From: Bacteroidales bacterium
GTDB lineage: Bacteria; Bacteroidota; Bacteroidia; Bacteroidales; Paludibacteraceae
NCBI GenBank assembly: GCA_018066005.1
Contig: JAGHSG010000051.1
Span: 1-10,485 of the forward strand
Reading direction: 5' to 3'
Length of the DNA stretch: 10,485 nt
A model generated the notes under the pieces. It did not search any database. It had not been told where the DNA came from and was given only the letters and a program-made list of their open reading frames with translations. The position numbers were made by a program, and so were the translations under genes. Positions 1 to 7,719 of the stretch are shown here, one piece after another. Numbering within the stretch: the stretch's first letter is position 1; the number at the start of each line of letters is the position of its first letter.

Positions 1-1
1 T

Positions 2-181
2 GGCCGTGTAGTCCGTATCGAATTCAATGTTACCGGTAGCAGCGACAACGGCTACGGATTCTCACAACCGGCATATTTTGCTTACGATGATGTGGCTGTT
101 CGTTTCTATGAGGGAGATGAATTGACGAAGCCACAACCGGGCCTGCCACGAGTTTATCTGTGGTTGACTAATCGGAATTGA
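2..181 (+). CDS. C-terminal end of a secreted DUF4465-type protein (5' end outside window)
   Basis: Frame 2 is open from the window edge to a TGA at 179-181 and encodes about 59 residues. The stretch GSSDNGYGFSQPAYFAYDDV matches the C-terminal signature of DUF4465 domains (SSDNG..G.NTPAYF..D), which occur in secreted or surface proteins of Bacteroidetes, often near SusD-like or TonB-linked loci. The domain's function is not known to me beyond an extracellular location. After residue 40 or so (YEGDE) the reading loses its family resemblance, and a typical secretion tail appears downstream in another frame (172-267). The gene is therefore either frameshifted in this strain or affected by an assembly error. 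The family call rests on one short conserved block. Confidence 0.6.
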   Translation, partial: GRVVRIEFNVTGSSDNGYGFSQPAYFAYDDVAVRFYEGDELTKPQPGLPRVYLWLTNRN

Positions 182-267
182 AAACACAGAAACTTCTTTA
201 TCAAGGGCAGATTGTCATTATGCGTAATGGGTATATATACGATTCCACAGGACTACTTGTAAGGTAG
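172..267 (+). pseudogene. Out-of-frame C-terminal sorting-type tail of the upstream protein
   Basis: Frame 1 from 172 to the TAG at 265-267 reads SELKTQ and then a 24-residue block beginning LLYQGQIVIMRNG and ending YDSTGLLVR. This aligns without gaps to the last 24 residues of the C10 peptidase in the same window (CILNGHLYLIKDA...YDCTGRRIR): G, YD, TG and the final R are identical and most other positions are conservative. Such tails close many secreted Bacteroidales proteins and resemble the end of type IX secretion C-terminal domains. No start codon belongs to this piece. It is cut off from the DUF4465-type frame by a frame change near 119-124 and a TAA at 169-171, so it reads as a relic of the same gene. 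Confidence 0.6.
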
Positions 268-292
268 TTTTCAGATTCATCACGGATTCGAC

Positions 293-330
293 AAAAAAAA
301 GGCCTCAAACATGTGTTTGGGGCTTTTCTT
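293..330. terminator. Bidirectional rho-independent terminator between upstream gene and rplS
   Basis: AAAAGGCCTCAAAC (297-310) and GTTTGGGGCTTTT (315-327) pair around a four-base loop, with one bulge and one mismatch. On the minus strand the hairpin is followed by eight T (A293-A300 on the plus strand), a good terminator for rplS about 40 nt after its stop. On the plus strand the trailing TTTTCTTT can stop transcripts coming from the left. Confidence 0.8.
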
Positions 331-369
331 TGGTTAACCGCAAAGGCTAACCGAGGTCGATTCTTGAAC

Positions 370-723
370 TTACTTAACGCGACGCTCAGGAATACGTGCC
401 TTTTTACCGGTCAAATCACGCAGGTAATACAACTTAGCGCGACGAACTTTACCGTACTTGTTGACAGTAATACTTTCAATGAAAGGACTGTTCATGGGGA
501 AGATACGCTCAACGCCGACGTTGCCGGACATCTTACGAACCGTGAAACGCTTCTTGTCCTCGTCTCCGTGAATAGCAATCACGTCGCCGCGGAACTCCTG
601 AATACGCTCCTTGTTACCCTCTTTAATACGATAAGCCACAGTGATCTGGTCACCGGCTGCGAAAGCCGGGAACTCTTTTTTCTCACCGGCAAATGCCTCT
701 TCGGCAATCTTCATCAAATCCAT
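370..723 (-). CDS. rplS: 50S ribosomal protein bL19
   Basis: Encodes a 117-residue bL19, a large-subunit protein located at the 30S-50S interface. Family hallmarks are visible: FAAGDQITVAYRIKEGNKER near the N-terminus, KKRFTVRKMSGNVGVERIFP in the middle, and VRRAKLYYLRDLTGKKARI at the C-terminus. The length is normal for the family. The ATG at 721-723 (MDLMKIAEEAF) is chosen because it matches the usual bL19 N-terminus; an in-frame ATG at 808-810 would add 29 residues unlike the family and would lie inside the leader. The gene stands alone, without the rpsP-rimM-trmD partners seen in many other bacteria. It has its own promoter at 857-888, a structured leader, and a terminator at 293-330. Confidence 0.96.
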   Translation of the reverse strand: MDLMKIAEEAFAGEKKEFPAFAAGDQITVAYRIKEGNKERIQEFRGDVIAIHGDEDKKRFTVRKMSGNVGVERIFPMNSPFIESITVNKYGKVRRAKLYYLRDLTGKKARIPERRVK

Positions 724-850
724 TGTAATAATGATTTTAATGGTTACGCGGGCTATAGCATACACTACTATTCGTCGCGATTCTTTTCTTGCGCGCAGGG
801 CGCACAACACATCGCCAACTACCTTAATCGTCAGCGGCTATAACCGAAAT
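724..850 (-). promoter_or_regulatory. Structured 5' leader of rplS, candidate autoregulatory RNA
   Basis: With transcription starting near 850, rplS would carry a leader of about 127 nt. In the minus-strand RNA, GGTTATAGC (845-837) can pair with GCTATAGCC (759-751) in a nine-base-pair stem with one G-U pair; it starts a few bases after the expected transcription start and ends 27 nt before the ATG. Inside it, GCGAT pairs with ATCGC and TGCGC with GCGCA in nested stems. The GGTTA at the 5' end could alternatively pair with TAACC (746-742), so two folds are possible. Feedback of r-proteins on their own leaders is well known in general, but whether bL19 binds here is inference. The pairings were found by eye; no energy calculation or alignment was done. 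Confidence 0.4.
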
Positions 851-856
851 TCGCTG

Positions 857-888
857 CAAAAGTACGAAGAATTTTTGAATTATGCAAA
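857..888 (-). promoter_or_regulatory. Bacteroidetes-type promoter of rplS
   Basis: Read on the minus strand, TTTG (888-885), 20 bases, then TACTTTTG (864-857) fit the Bacteroidetes primary sigma consensus TTTG-N19-22-TAnnTTTG exactly. Transcription would begin around 850-853, heading into rplS. Confidence 0.75.
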
Positions 889-964
889 TAAAAATGCTTT
901 TTTTCTGCTTTTGTGTGCTCCTTTGGTCAGTTTTTGCGGCTTATTTCTCTTTTTGTTAAAATAA

Positions 965-996
965 TTTGCATATATGGAGATTTTTTTGTACCTTTG
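965..996 (+). promoter_or_regulatory. Bacteroidetes-type promoter of the peptidase-led gene run
   Basis: TTTG (965-968), 20 bases, then TACCTTTG (989-996) match the Bacteroidetes -33/-7 consensus exactly. Transcription should start around 1001-1004. This decides the start of the next gene, because an in-frame ATG at 974 lies within the promoter and would be upstream of the transcript. Confidence 0.78.
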
Positions 997-1027
997 CAGT
1001 CAAATACATGATAAACACACAACCGGT

Positions 1028-3712
1028 ATGAAAAAATCAATATTGGGACTTATATTCTTGGTTCTGACGATGCCCTTATGGGCGGCAGAGCGCAGTGAAC
1101 AGGATGCGGCGCAGATTGCGGCGCAGTTTATGAATAACGAGCCTGATATGGCGCGCAAAATGGCTTCGCCGCGTAAGGCATCGCAGATGAAGATGGCTTA
1201 TCGCTGTATGAAGAAGAACAGCGAGGAGCCGGCATATTACGTATTCAATCAGGAAAGTGGCGGTTATGTCATCGTCAGTGGCGATGACCGCACGGAGGAT
1301 GTGTTGGTTTATGCCGAAAAGGGAACATTTGACCCGGAGTATATCAATCCTAATTTCCGTTTTTGGCTCAAACACTTGCAAGAGGAAATCTCCATAGCAA
1401 ACGACAGCAATGCCGTGGATAAAGTGACACCCCGCAAGGCCACGACTGCCATCGGTCCGTTGCTGAAAAACAAAGACGGTAAAGATATTGAGTGGTATCA
1501 GGAAACACCCTATAACAACCTTTGCCCCATAGATAAATATGACAACACACGTAGTTTGACGGGTTGTGTGGCAACAGCCATGGCGCAAATTATGTATATG
1601 TGGCATTATCCGGAAAAAGGAACAGGTAGCAAGACTTATACATGGACGAATGCCAATAAAAAATCACAAAAAGAAACTTTGACCGCCAACTTCGGCGAAA
1701 CAATCTACGACTGGGACAATATGTTACCCACCTATGACAACGTCCAATACACCAACCAACAAGCCAATGCCGTGGCGACGCTGATGTACCAGTTAGGCGT
1801 GGCGTGCGAGATGGAATATGGCGGAGATAGGGCCGGCGGTAGCGGTGCGTGGACGGATGATATGGGAGTAGGGGTGACAACTTATTTAGGGTATAAAGTG
1901 GACCGATTTATTACTTCCTATTCCCGAAGTGATTACGGAACGGCTGCTTTTTCTCCGGCAGAATATAATGTTACCGTTGATAAGTTTGAAGCCTATTTTA
2001 ACGCGGATTTGGAAGCCGGCAGACCGATTATCATGGGTGGTGAAGATGAAGAGGGCGGACATGAGTTTGTATGCGACGGACGTAATACGAGCGGCTATTT
2101 CCATATTAATTGGGGTTGGGAAGGAGACGGTAATAATTACTGCAAATTGAGTTCGCTCAAACCGCAAGGGTCTTCCTATAATTTTTCATCTCAATTAGAT
2201 GCGCTTATCGGTTTGCAACCGGCTCAAATAGACACGGTGCATGTAACGGGTGTAACGGTTTCTCCTGCTTCGGCTACCTTAAAAATCAATGAGAAAACGA
2301 CGCTGACTGCCACCATAGCACCGACCAATGCAACGGTCAAGAAAATCAATTGGTCCAGCAGCAATATAAACGTAGCCACCGTTACCGATGCCGGTATAGT
2401 TCGCGGTGTAGGAGCGGGCGAAGCGGTTATTACGGCTATGTCGCCCGATGGCAGTAAGAAAGGTACGGCCACCATTACGGTAATGAACGAAGTGGTTGCT
2501 GCAGATGTGTTTACGTTGGTAACGGATGCTTCCGAATTGAGTAAAGGGGATGACATTATTATCGTTACTACGCATAAGAGTGTCCATTATGGAGCAACAA
2601 CCGAACTGACCAGCACTTCCAAGAGTGGTTTTTTGGGAGTAGAAGAAGTGGCGATAGAGGAGAATACCATCACGTTAGCCGAAGGGGCATCTGTGGCTGT
2701 GTTTACCTTAGACGGCTCGGCAGGAGCGTGGACGCTGACCAACGATGATAAGGGGCAATTAGGAACTAAGGACGCTAAAAAACTGAAATGGGACGACGGT
2801 ACACAAACATGGACGATTGCTATATCTAACGATAATGCCACTATTGCCAGCACCAATACAAATAAAGGACGCATCTTGTTCAATTATAATAACGGTTCAC
2901 CGCGTTTCTCCACCTATACATCCAAAACGTCTGCTGTTATGCTGTTGCCGCAGATATATGCACGTAGCGCATCTGTCAAACCCTCGGTCGTACCGGTGAC
3001 GGGGGTTAAATTGGGTCAGACAACGGCACAGATGATAGAGGACGCAGAGATACTGATGTATTATGAAGTCTTGCCTGCTACGGCTACCAACAAAGGTATC
3101 ACGTGGACATCTTCCCGACCCGAGGTGGCGAAGATAACTTCCACCAATACGGAAGCCAAGACGGGTGTATTGAAAGCATTGGCAGAGGGTACTACAACCA
3201 TCACGATTACAACGGCGGATGGTGGTTTTACTGCTACTTGCTTGGTTACGGTGAGCAAGACGCCTATTGTGGCAGTGGACACGACATACGTTACTCCGTC
3301 CGAAGCGCGTGCCATTGGTATGAAACTGACTGCCGGCAGTAATACCGAACCGCACATGTACGCCGTGACGGGATATGTGACCGTTCCTAATTCATCTTCC
3401 TACCACGGTTTCTGGATGGCAGATAACGCCGGAAACGAACAAATATTCCAAGGGTTTGAATGTACCTTGCCTTCGAGGGTGGTGGTATTGGAAGAGGGCA
3501 TGTATATTCGGGTGTTCGGGTATATTATGAACTACAACGACGAGAAAGCACAAATCAAAAACGGCGAAGTGGTGATTTTGGACGAACCCACACCTTCGGC
3601 ATTGGAGAATATATCCGTTCCTGCAACGATGAATAAATGTATCCTTAACGGACATCTATATCTGATTAAGGATGCGATGGTGTATGACTGCACGGGACGC
3701 AGAATAAGATAA
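1028..3712 (+). CDS. Secreted C10 family (streptopain/interpain-like) cysteine peptidase with Ig-like and C-terminal tail domains
   Basis: 894 residues. Residues 1-20 form a signal peptide (MKKSILGLIFLVLTMPLWAA). Residues about 22-125 resemble the Spi propeptide (AYYVFN, GGYVIVSGDD) that keeps C10 peptidases inactive until cleaved. The catalytic domain spans about 142-395: Gln158 in WYQETPYNNLCP, Cys180 in TGCVATAMAQ, His345 in GGHEFVCDG, and Asn361-Trp362 in HINWGWEGDGN, so the active site looks complete. Then come a Big2-type Ig-like domain (404-486, VTGVTVSP to ATITVM), a beta-rich domain (about 490-650), a second Big2-like domain (655-743), an OB-like domain (about 745-853) resembling domains seen in other Bacteroidales surface proteins, and a 24-residue tail ending GRRIR. 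The tail suggests type IX secretion or surface attachment; that is inference. Likely role: extracellular proteolysis. The start at 1028 is preferred over 974 because of the promoter and the signal peptide. The stop lies 20 bp before pheT with no terminator between. Confidence 0.9.
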   Translation: MKKSILGLIFLVLTMPLWAAERSEQDAAQIAAQFMNNEPDMARKMASPRKASQMKMAYRCMKKNSEEPAYYVFNQESGGYVIVSGDDRTEDVLVYAEKGTFDPEYINPNFRFWLKHLQEEISIANDSNAVDKVTPRKATTAIGPLLKNKDGKDIEWYQETPYNNLCPIDKYDNTRSLTGCVATAMAQIMYMWHYPEKGTGSKTYTWTNANKKSQKETLTANFGETIYDWDNMLPTYDNVQYTNQQANAVATLMYQLGVACEMEYGGDRAGGSGAWTDDMGVGVTTYLGYKVDRFITSYSRSDYGTAAFSPAEYNVTVDKFEAYFNADLEAGRPIIMGGEDEEGGHEFVCDGRNTSGYFHINWGWEGDGNNYCKLSSLKPQGSSYNFSSQLDALIGLQPAQIDTVHVTGVTVSPASATLKINEKTTLTATIAPTNATVKKINWSSSNINVATVTDAGIVRGVGAGEAVITAMSPDGSKKGTATITVMNEVVAADVFTLVTDASELSKGDDIIIVTTHKSVHYGATTELTSTSKSGFLGVEEVAIEENTITLAEGASVAVFTLDGSAGAWTLTNDDKGQLGTKDAKKLKWDDGTQTWTIAISNDNATIASTNTNKGRILFNYNNGSPRFSTYTSKTSAVMLLPQIYARSASVKPSVVPVTGVKLGQTTAQMIEDAEILMYYEVLPATATNKGITWTSSRPEVAKITSTNTEAKTGVLKALAEGTTTITITTADGGFTATCLVTVSKTPIVAVDTTYVTPSEARAIGMKLTAGSNTEPHMYAVTGYVTVPNSSSYHGFWMADNAGNEQIFQGFECTLPSRVVVLEEGMYIRVFGYIMNYNDEKAQIKNGEVVILDEPTPSALENISVPATMNKCILNGHLYLIKDAMVYDCTGRRIR

Positions 3713-3732
3713 GGAAACATTATTTTACTATT

Positions 3733-6213
3733 ATGAATATATCATACAAATGGCTGAAACGGTACATCAATTTGCAAGATGATGCCGAAGCAGTAGCAAA
3801 AATTTTAACAAGTATCGGTCTGGAAGTAGGGACCGTAGAACAAGTAGAGAGTATTCGTGGCGGACTGGAAGGTCTGGTGGTTGGTGAGGTTCTCACATGT
3901 GAGCCGCACCCGGATAGTGACCACATGCATGTTACCATGACACGTGTCGCTCCCGATGAGGACCCTATCCAGATTGTGTGTGGAGCAGCCAATGTTGCTG
4001 CCGGACAGAAAGTGATTGTAGCCACGATTGGTACTAAACTGTACGATGGCGACGAGTGCTTTACGATTAAAAAAGGTAAACTCCGCGGTGTGGAGAGTTT
4101 CGGTATGATTTGTGCCGAAGATGAGATAGGGGTCGGTACCAGTCATGAAGGTATTATGGTTTTGCCTGCCGATACGCCTGTCGGAATGCCCGCCAAAGAG
4201 TATTTCCATATTGAGAACGATACTTTGATTGAGGTAGATATAACTCCCAACCGCAGTGACGGCGCCAGCCATTATGGCGTGGCACGTGACCTGTACGCTT
4301 ATTACCAAGCGCACGGTCAGAACATCCAACTGACCAAGCCCGATGTATCGGCATTCAAGGTGCAGAGTCAGGCACTGCCGATTGAGGTACGGGTGGAGAA
4401 TACCAAGGCTTGTCCCCGTTATACCGGCGTCAGCATCAAGGGTGTTTGTGTCAAAGAGTCCCCCGACTGGCTTAAAACGGCTTTGCAGACTATCGGACTG
4501 CGTCCTATCAATAATATCGTGGATGCCACTAACTTTGTCTTGCATGAAATGGGTCAAGCCCTGCACGCTTTTGATGTCGACAAGATTAAGGGACAACAAG
4601 TCATTGTCAAGAACGCTAACGAAGGACAGAAATTTATCACTTTGGATGGTGTAGAACGTACGTTGTCGGCTGCTGACTTGATGATTTGGAATGCCCAAGA
4701 GCCGATGTGCATAGCCGGTGTATTCGGCGGTCAGGATAGCGGTGTAACGGAAAACACCACCAATGTTTTCTTGGAGAGTGCTTATTTCGACCCCGTCTGC
4801 ATTCGTAAGACGGCGCGTCGTCACCAACTCTCTACGGATGCTTCGTTCCGTTATGAGCGCGGATGCGACCCCAATAACACGCTGTATGTCCTGCAACGTT
4901 GTGCGCTGCTCATTCAGGAAGTGGCAGGCGGAGAAATTGCTATGGACGTTGTGGATAAAGGGCAGTCCTCTTTCCCCGGCTTTGAAATGGAGTTGCAGGA
5001 AGAATATGTCAACAACCTGATAGGTAAAGTTATTGGTCATGAGATGATAGAGACTATTCTGTCGGCTTTGGAGATGCAGCACACGCCTGTTCAAGGCGGT
5101 TGGAAAGTAACTGTTCCTGCTTACCGCGTGGATGTACAGCGTCCGTGTGACGTGGTGGAAGATATTTTGCGAATCTATGGCTACAATAATATCGAATTCC
5201 CGCAAAAACTGAACACAGGTCTCAGTTACGGTCAGAAACCCAATCCGGTGGCTTTGCAGATACGTATCAGCGAACAACTATCGGCACAGGGCTTTAACGA
5301 AATTATGAATAACTCCCTGACCAAAGTGGTGTATTACCAAGGCGAATGGCTGAATAGTTGCGTCAAAATAATGAACCCGCTTTCGCAGGATCTCGGCGTA
5401 ATGCGTCAGACCTTGCTCTTTGGCGGATTGGAGAGTATTCAGCGTAACGTCAACCGCAAGAAAAGCGACCTCAAGATGTACGAGTTCGGGCATTGCTACC
5501 ACTTCGCTGCCAATCCGGATGCCGAAGAACCTATTCAGCAATATAGTGAGGAGCAGCATCTGGGCTTGTGGCTGACAGGCAACAAGACACGCATGAGTTG
5601 GGTAGGTAAACCCGAAGCGGTCTCTTTCTACCAATTGCACGCATACGTGAATAATATATTGCGTCGTATGGGCGTTAATATCGCCAAACTCGTCTTGGAG
5701 CCGGCTGTTATGCCTGACGGCGAACAATGCTGCGGCATCGTGAAATGTTTCAGCGACGGCTTGGTTATCAAGCAACCTAACGGAACTGTTTTGGGCTACA
5801 TGGCAATTGTGGATCGCAAACTGTGCAAGCAGTTTGACATTGATGCGCCGGTGTATTATGCCGACCTCTACTGGAATCAGTTGCTCAAAGCCAATAAGCA
5901 ATATAAACCCGTTATTGAAGACTTGCCTAAATTCCCCGAAGTGGAGCGTGATTTTGCCCTGTTGGTAGATAAGCAAGTCAACTTTGCCGACTTGGAGCAG
6001 GCTGCCAAACAGACCGAGAAAAAGTTGCTGAAAGGTGTCACGCTGTTTGACGTCTATGAAGGCAAGAACCTTGAAGAAGGCGAGAAGAGTTATGCGTTGC
6101 GCTTTATTCTGCAAGACAAAGAAGATACCTTGAAGGATAAGCAGATTGAGAATATCATGAGCCGTCTGCAAAAGGCCTTTGAAGATAAATTTGGTGCTAA
6201 ATTGAGAAGTTGA
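3733..6213 (+). CDS. pheT: Phenylalanine--tRNA ligase beta subunit
   Basis: 826 residues, close to the usual bacterial length. With PheS, the beta subunit forms the alpha2-beta2 enzyme that charges tRNA-Phe in the cytoplasm; beta binds the tRNA and edits mischarged Tyr. Domains in order: N-terminal NISYKWLKRYI; EMAP/tRNA-binding fold (about 42-155, LVVGEVLTCEPHPDSDHMHV); B3/B4 editing domain (about 210-395, with GLRPINNIVDATNFVLHEMG and DASFRYERGCDP); B5 domain (about 411-487, ending EDILRIYGYNNI); catalytic-like core (to about 725); and a C-terminal ferredoxin-fold anticodon-binding domain (731-826, from LPKFPEVERDFALLV). pheS is not next to it, so the subunits are encoded apart or pheS lies outside the window. 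No promoter is seen in the 20-bp gap upstream. The stop is TGA, 7 bp before prfC. Confidence 0.97.
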   Translation: MNISYKWLKRYINLQDDAEAVAKILTSIGLEVGTVEQVESIRGGLEGLVVGEVLTCEPHPDSDHMHVTMTRVAPDEDPIQIVCGAANVAAGQKVIVATIGTKLYDGDECFTIKKGKLRGVESFGMICAEDEIGVGTSHEGIMVLPADTPVGMPAKEYFHIENDTLIEVDITPNRSDGASHYGVARDLYAYYQAHGQNIQLTKPDVSAFKVQSQALPIEVRVENTKACPRYTGVSIKGVCVKESPDWLKTALQTIGLRPINNIVDATNFVLHEMGQALHAFDVDKIKGQQVIVKNANEGQKFITLDGVERTLSAADLMIWNAQEPMCIAGVFGGQDSGVTENTTNVFLESAYFDPVCIRKTARRHQLSTDASFRYERGCDPNNTLYVLQRCALLIQEVAGGEIAMDVVDKGQSSFPGFEMELQEEYVNNLIGKVIGHEMIETILSALEMQHTPVQGGWKVTVPAYRVDVQRPCDVVEDILRIYGYNNIEFPQKLNTGLSYGQKPNPVALQIRISEQLSAQGFNEIMNNSLTKVVYYQGEWLNSCVKIMNPLSQDLGVMRQTLLFGGLESIQRNVNRKKSDLKMYEFGHCYHFAANPDAEEPIQQYSEEQHLGLWLTGNKTRMSWVGKPEAVSFYQLHAYVNNILRRMGVNIAKLVLEPAVMPDGEQCCGIVKCFSDGLVIKQPNGTVLGYMAIVDRKLCKQFDIDAPVYYADLYWNQLLKANKQYKPVIEDLPKFPEVERDFALLVDKQVNFADLEQAAKQTEKKLLKGVTLFDVYEGKNLEEGEKSYALRFILQDKEDTLKDKQIENIMSRLQKAFEDKFGAKLRS

Positions 6214-6220
6214 TTATCGC

Positions 6221-7717
6221 ATGGATTGGAAGGAAGAGATATTAAAGCGCCGCACCTTTGCTATTATCAGTCACCCGGATGCCGGTAAGACCACACTGAC
6301 GGAAAAACTGCTGTTGTACGGAGGCGCTATTCACGTAGCAGGTGCTGTCAAATCAAATAAAATCAAGAAAACAGCCACGTCCGACTGGATGGAGATAGAG
6401 AAACAGCGTGGTATATCCGTGGCTACTTCTGTTATGGGATTTGACTACCGTGACTACCACATCAATATCCTTGATACCCCCGGTCACCAGGACTTTGCCG
6501 AAGATACGTTCCGTACGTTGACGGCGGTGGATAGTGTCATCATCGTTATTGATAGCGCCAAGGGTGTAGAGACGCAGACACGCCGGCTGATGGAGGTTTG
6601 TCGTATGCGCAAAACACCCGTTATGGTCTTTATGAATAAGATGGACCGCGAAGGTAAGGACCCCTTTGACCTGATGGACGATGTGGAGCAGGAACTTGGT
6701 ATAGCCGTTACACCTGTCACGTGGACCGACGGGCAGGGTGTCAAGTTTAACAAGTCCTTCCGTTTGGATAGTCAGGACGCTGACATGCTCACGCCGGAGA
6801 CCAAAGACCTTATCTCTATCTATCCTGAGTTTGATAAGGACGCCTATTTGGCAGGCGATTTAGCCCCCGTTTTCTTTGGTTCGGCGTATAGAACAATAGG
6901 TGTGCAGGAGTTGTTGGACTTCTTTGTTGTTAACGCTCCCAGTCCGCGACCCATTGAGGCGGTAGAACGTAGGGTGGACCCCATGGAGGAGCCGTTTACG
7001 GGTTTTTGCTTCAAGATACATGCCAATATGGATCCCAACCACCGCAGTTGTATTGCTTTCTTCAAGATATGCAGCGGTAAGTTCGAGCGCAATGTCTATT
7101 ACAAGCATGTCCGCAAAGACCAGCAGATGCGTTTTTCGGCTCCCACCTGTTTCATGGCGCAGAAGAAAGAGACCGTCGATGAAGCCTTTGCCGGCGATAT
7201 AGTCGGTCTGCCGGATACCGGTAACTTCAAGATTGGCGACACGCTCACCAGCGGCGAGAACCTGCATTTCAAAGGACTGCCTTCCTTCTCTCCCGAGATG
7301 TTCAAATACATTGAGAACGCCGACCCCATGAAGCAGAAGCAACTGGATAAAGGGGTGCATCAATTGATGGACGAAGGTGTGGCACAGTTATTTGTCAGCC
7401 AACTCAACGGCCGCAAGATTATTGGCACGGTGGGTCAGTTGCAGTTTGAAGTTATACAGTACCGCTTGGAGCATGAATATAATGCCAAGTGCCGCTGGGA
7501 GAACATGGCGATGTACAAGGCCTGTTGGATTGCTCCTGCTAATCCGGGCAATCCGGTGGATGAGGAAGAGTTGCGCGTGTTCAAGACCCGTAAGGCACAA
7601 TACATGGCAACCGATAAGGAAGGACGCGATGTCTTTATGGCAGATAGCGCCTATATCCTTAACATGGCACAAAACGATTATCAACATATTAAGTTTCACT
7701 TTTCATCAGAGTTTTAG
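6221..7717 (+). CDS. prfC: Peptide chain release factor 3 (RF3), with a shortened G-domain segment
   Basis: 498 residues. RF3 is a translational GTPase that removes RF1 or RF2 from the ribosome after peptide release. GTPase motifs: G1 SHPDAGKTT (17-25), G2 RGISVATS (63-70), G3 DTPGHQDF (85-92), G4 NKMD (139-142) and the FFGSA block (219-222). RF3-specific sequence follows: EKFTGF-type EPFTGFCFKIHANMDPNHRS, FSPEMFKYIENADPMKQKQL, and GRKIIGTVGQLQFEVIQYRL in the C-terminal part. From NKMD to FFG there are 82 residues, about 30 fewer than I recall for Escherichia coli RF3; the usual WPIG.G..FKGVY block is replaced by TWTDGQGVKFNKSF and the following helical part is reduced. The frame is open throughout, so this is not an obvious frameshift. 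The ATG at 6221 is 7 bp after pheT; the stop TAG is 2 bp before the next gene, indicating cotranscription. Confidence 0.95.
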   Translation: MDWKEEILKRRTFAIISHPDAGKTTLTEKLLLYGGAIHVAGAVKSNKIKKTATSDWMEIEKQRGISVATSVMGFDYRDYHINILDTPGHQDFAEDTFRTLTAVDSVIIVIDSAKGVETQTRRLMEVCRMRKTPVMVFMNKMDREGKDPFDLMDDVEQELGIAVTPVTWTDGQGVKFNKSFRLDSQDADMLTPETKDLISIYPEFDKDAYLAGDLAPVFFGSAYRTIGVQELLDFFVVNAPSPRPIEAVERRVDPMEEPFTGFCFKIHANMDPNHRSCIAFFKICSGKFERNVYYKHVRKDQQMRFSAPTCFMAQKKETVDEAFAGDIVGLPDTGNFKIGDTLTSGENLHFKGLPSFSPEMFKYIENADPMKQKQLDKGVHQLMDEGVAQLFVSQLNGRKIIGTVGQLQFEVIQYRLEHEYNAKCRWENMAMYKACWIAPANPGNPVDEEELRVFKTRKAQYMATDKEGRDVFMADSAYILNMAQNDYQHIKFHFSSEF

Positions 7718-7719
7718 TT

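Noticed and set aside
724..810. 29-residue N-terminal extension of bL19 from the ATG at 808-810
   Set aside because: The added residues do not resemble bL19 from any group I know and overlap the folded leader; MDLMKIAEEAF at 723 is the usual start.
313..964. Plus-strand open frames opposite rplS and its leader
   Set aside because: They are antisense to rplS or cross its promoter and show no domain or signal; rplS explains the region.
974..1027. ATG at 974 as the start of the C10 peptidase
   Set aside because: It lies within the promoter, upstream of the expected transcript, and would bury the signal peptide behind 18 unrelated residues.
3805..6171. Two long minus-strand open frames (490 and 297 codons) opposite pheT
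   Set aside because: They lie wholly antisense to an intact, well-conserved pheT and have no recognisable domains; the translations are low in family-like features. Their openness follows from pheT codon use.
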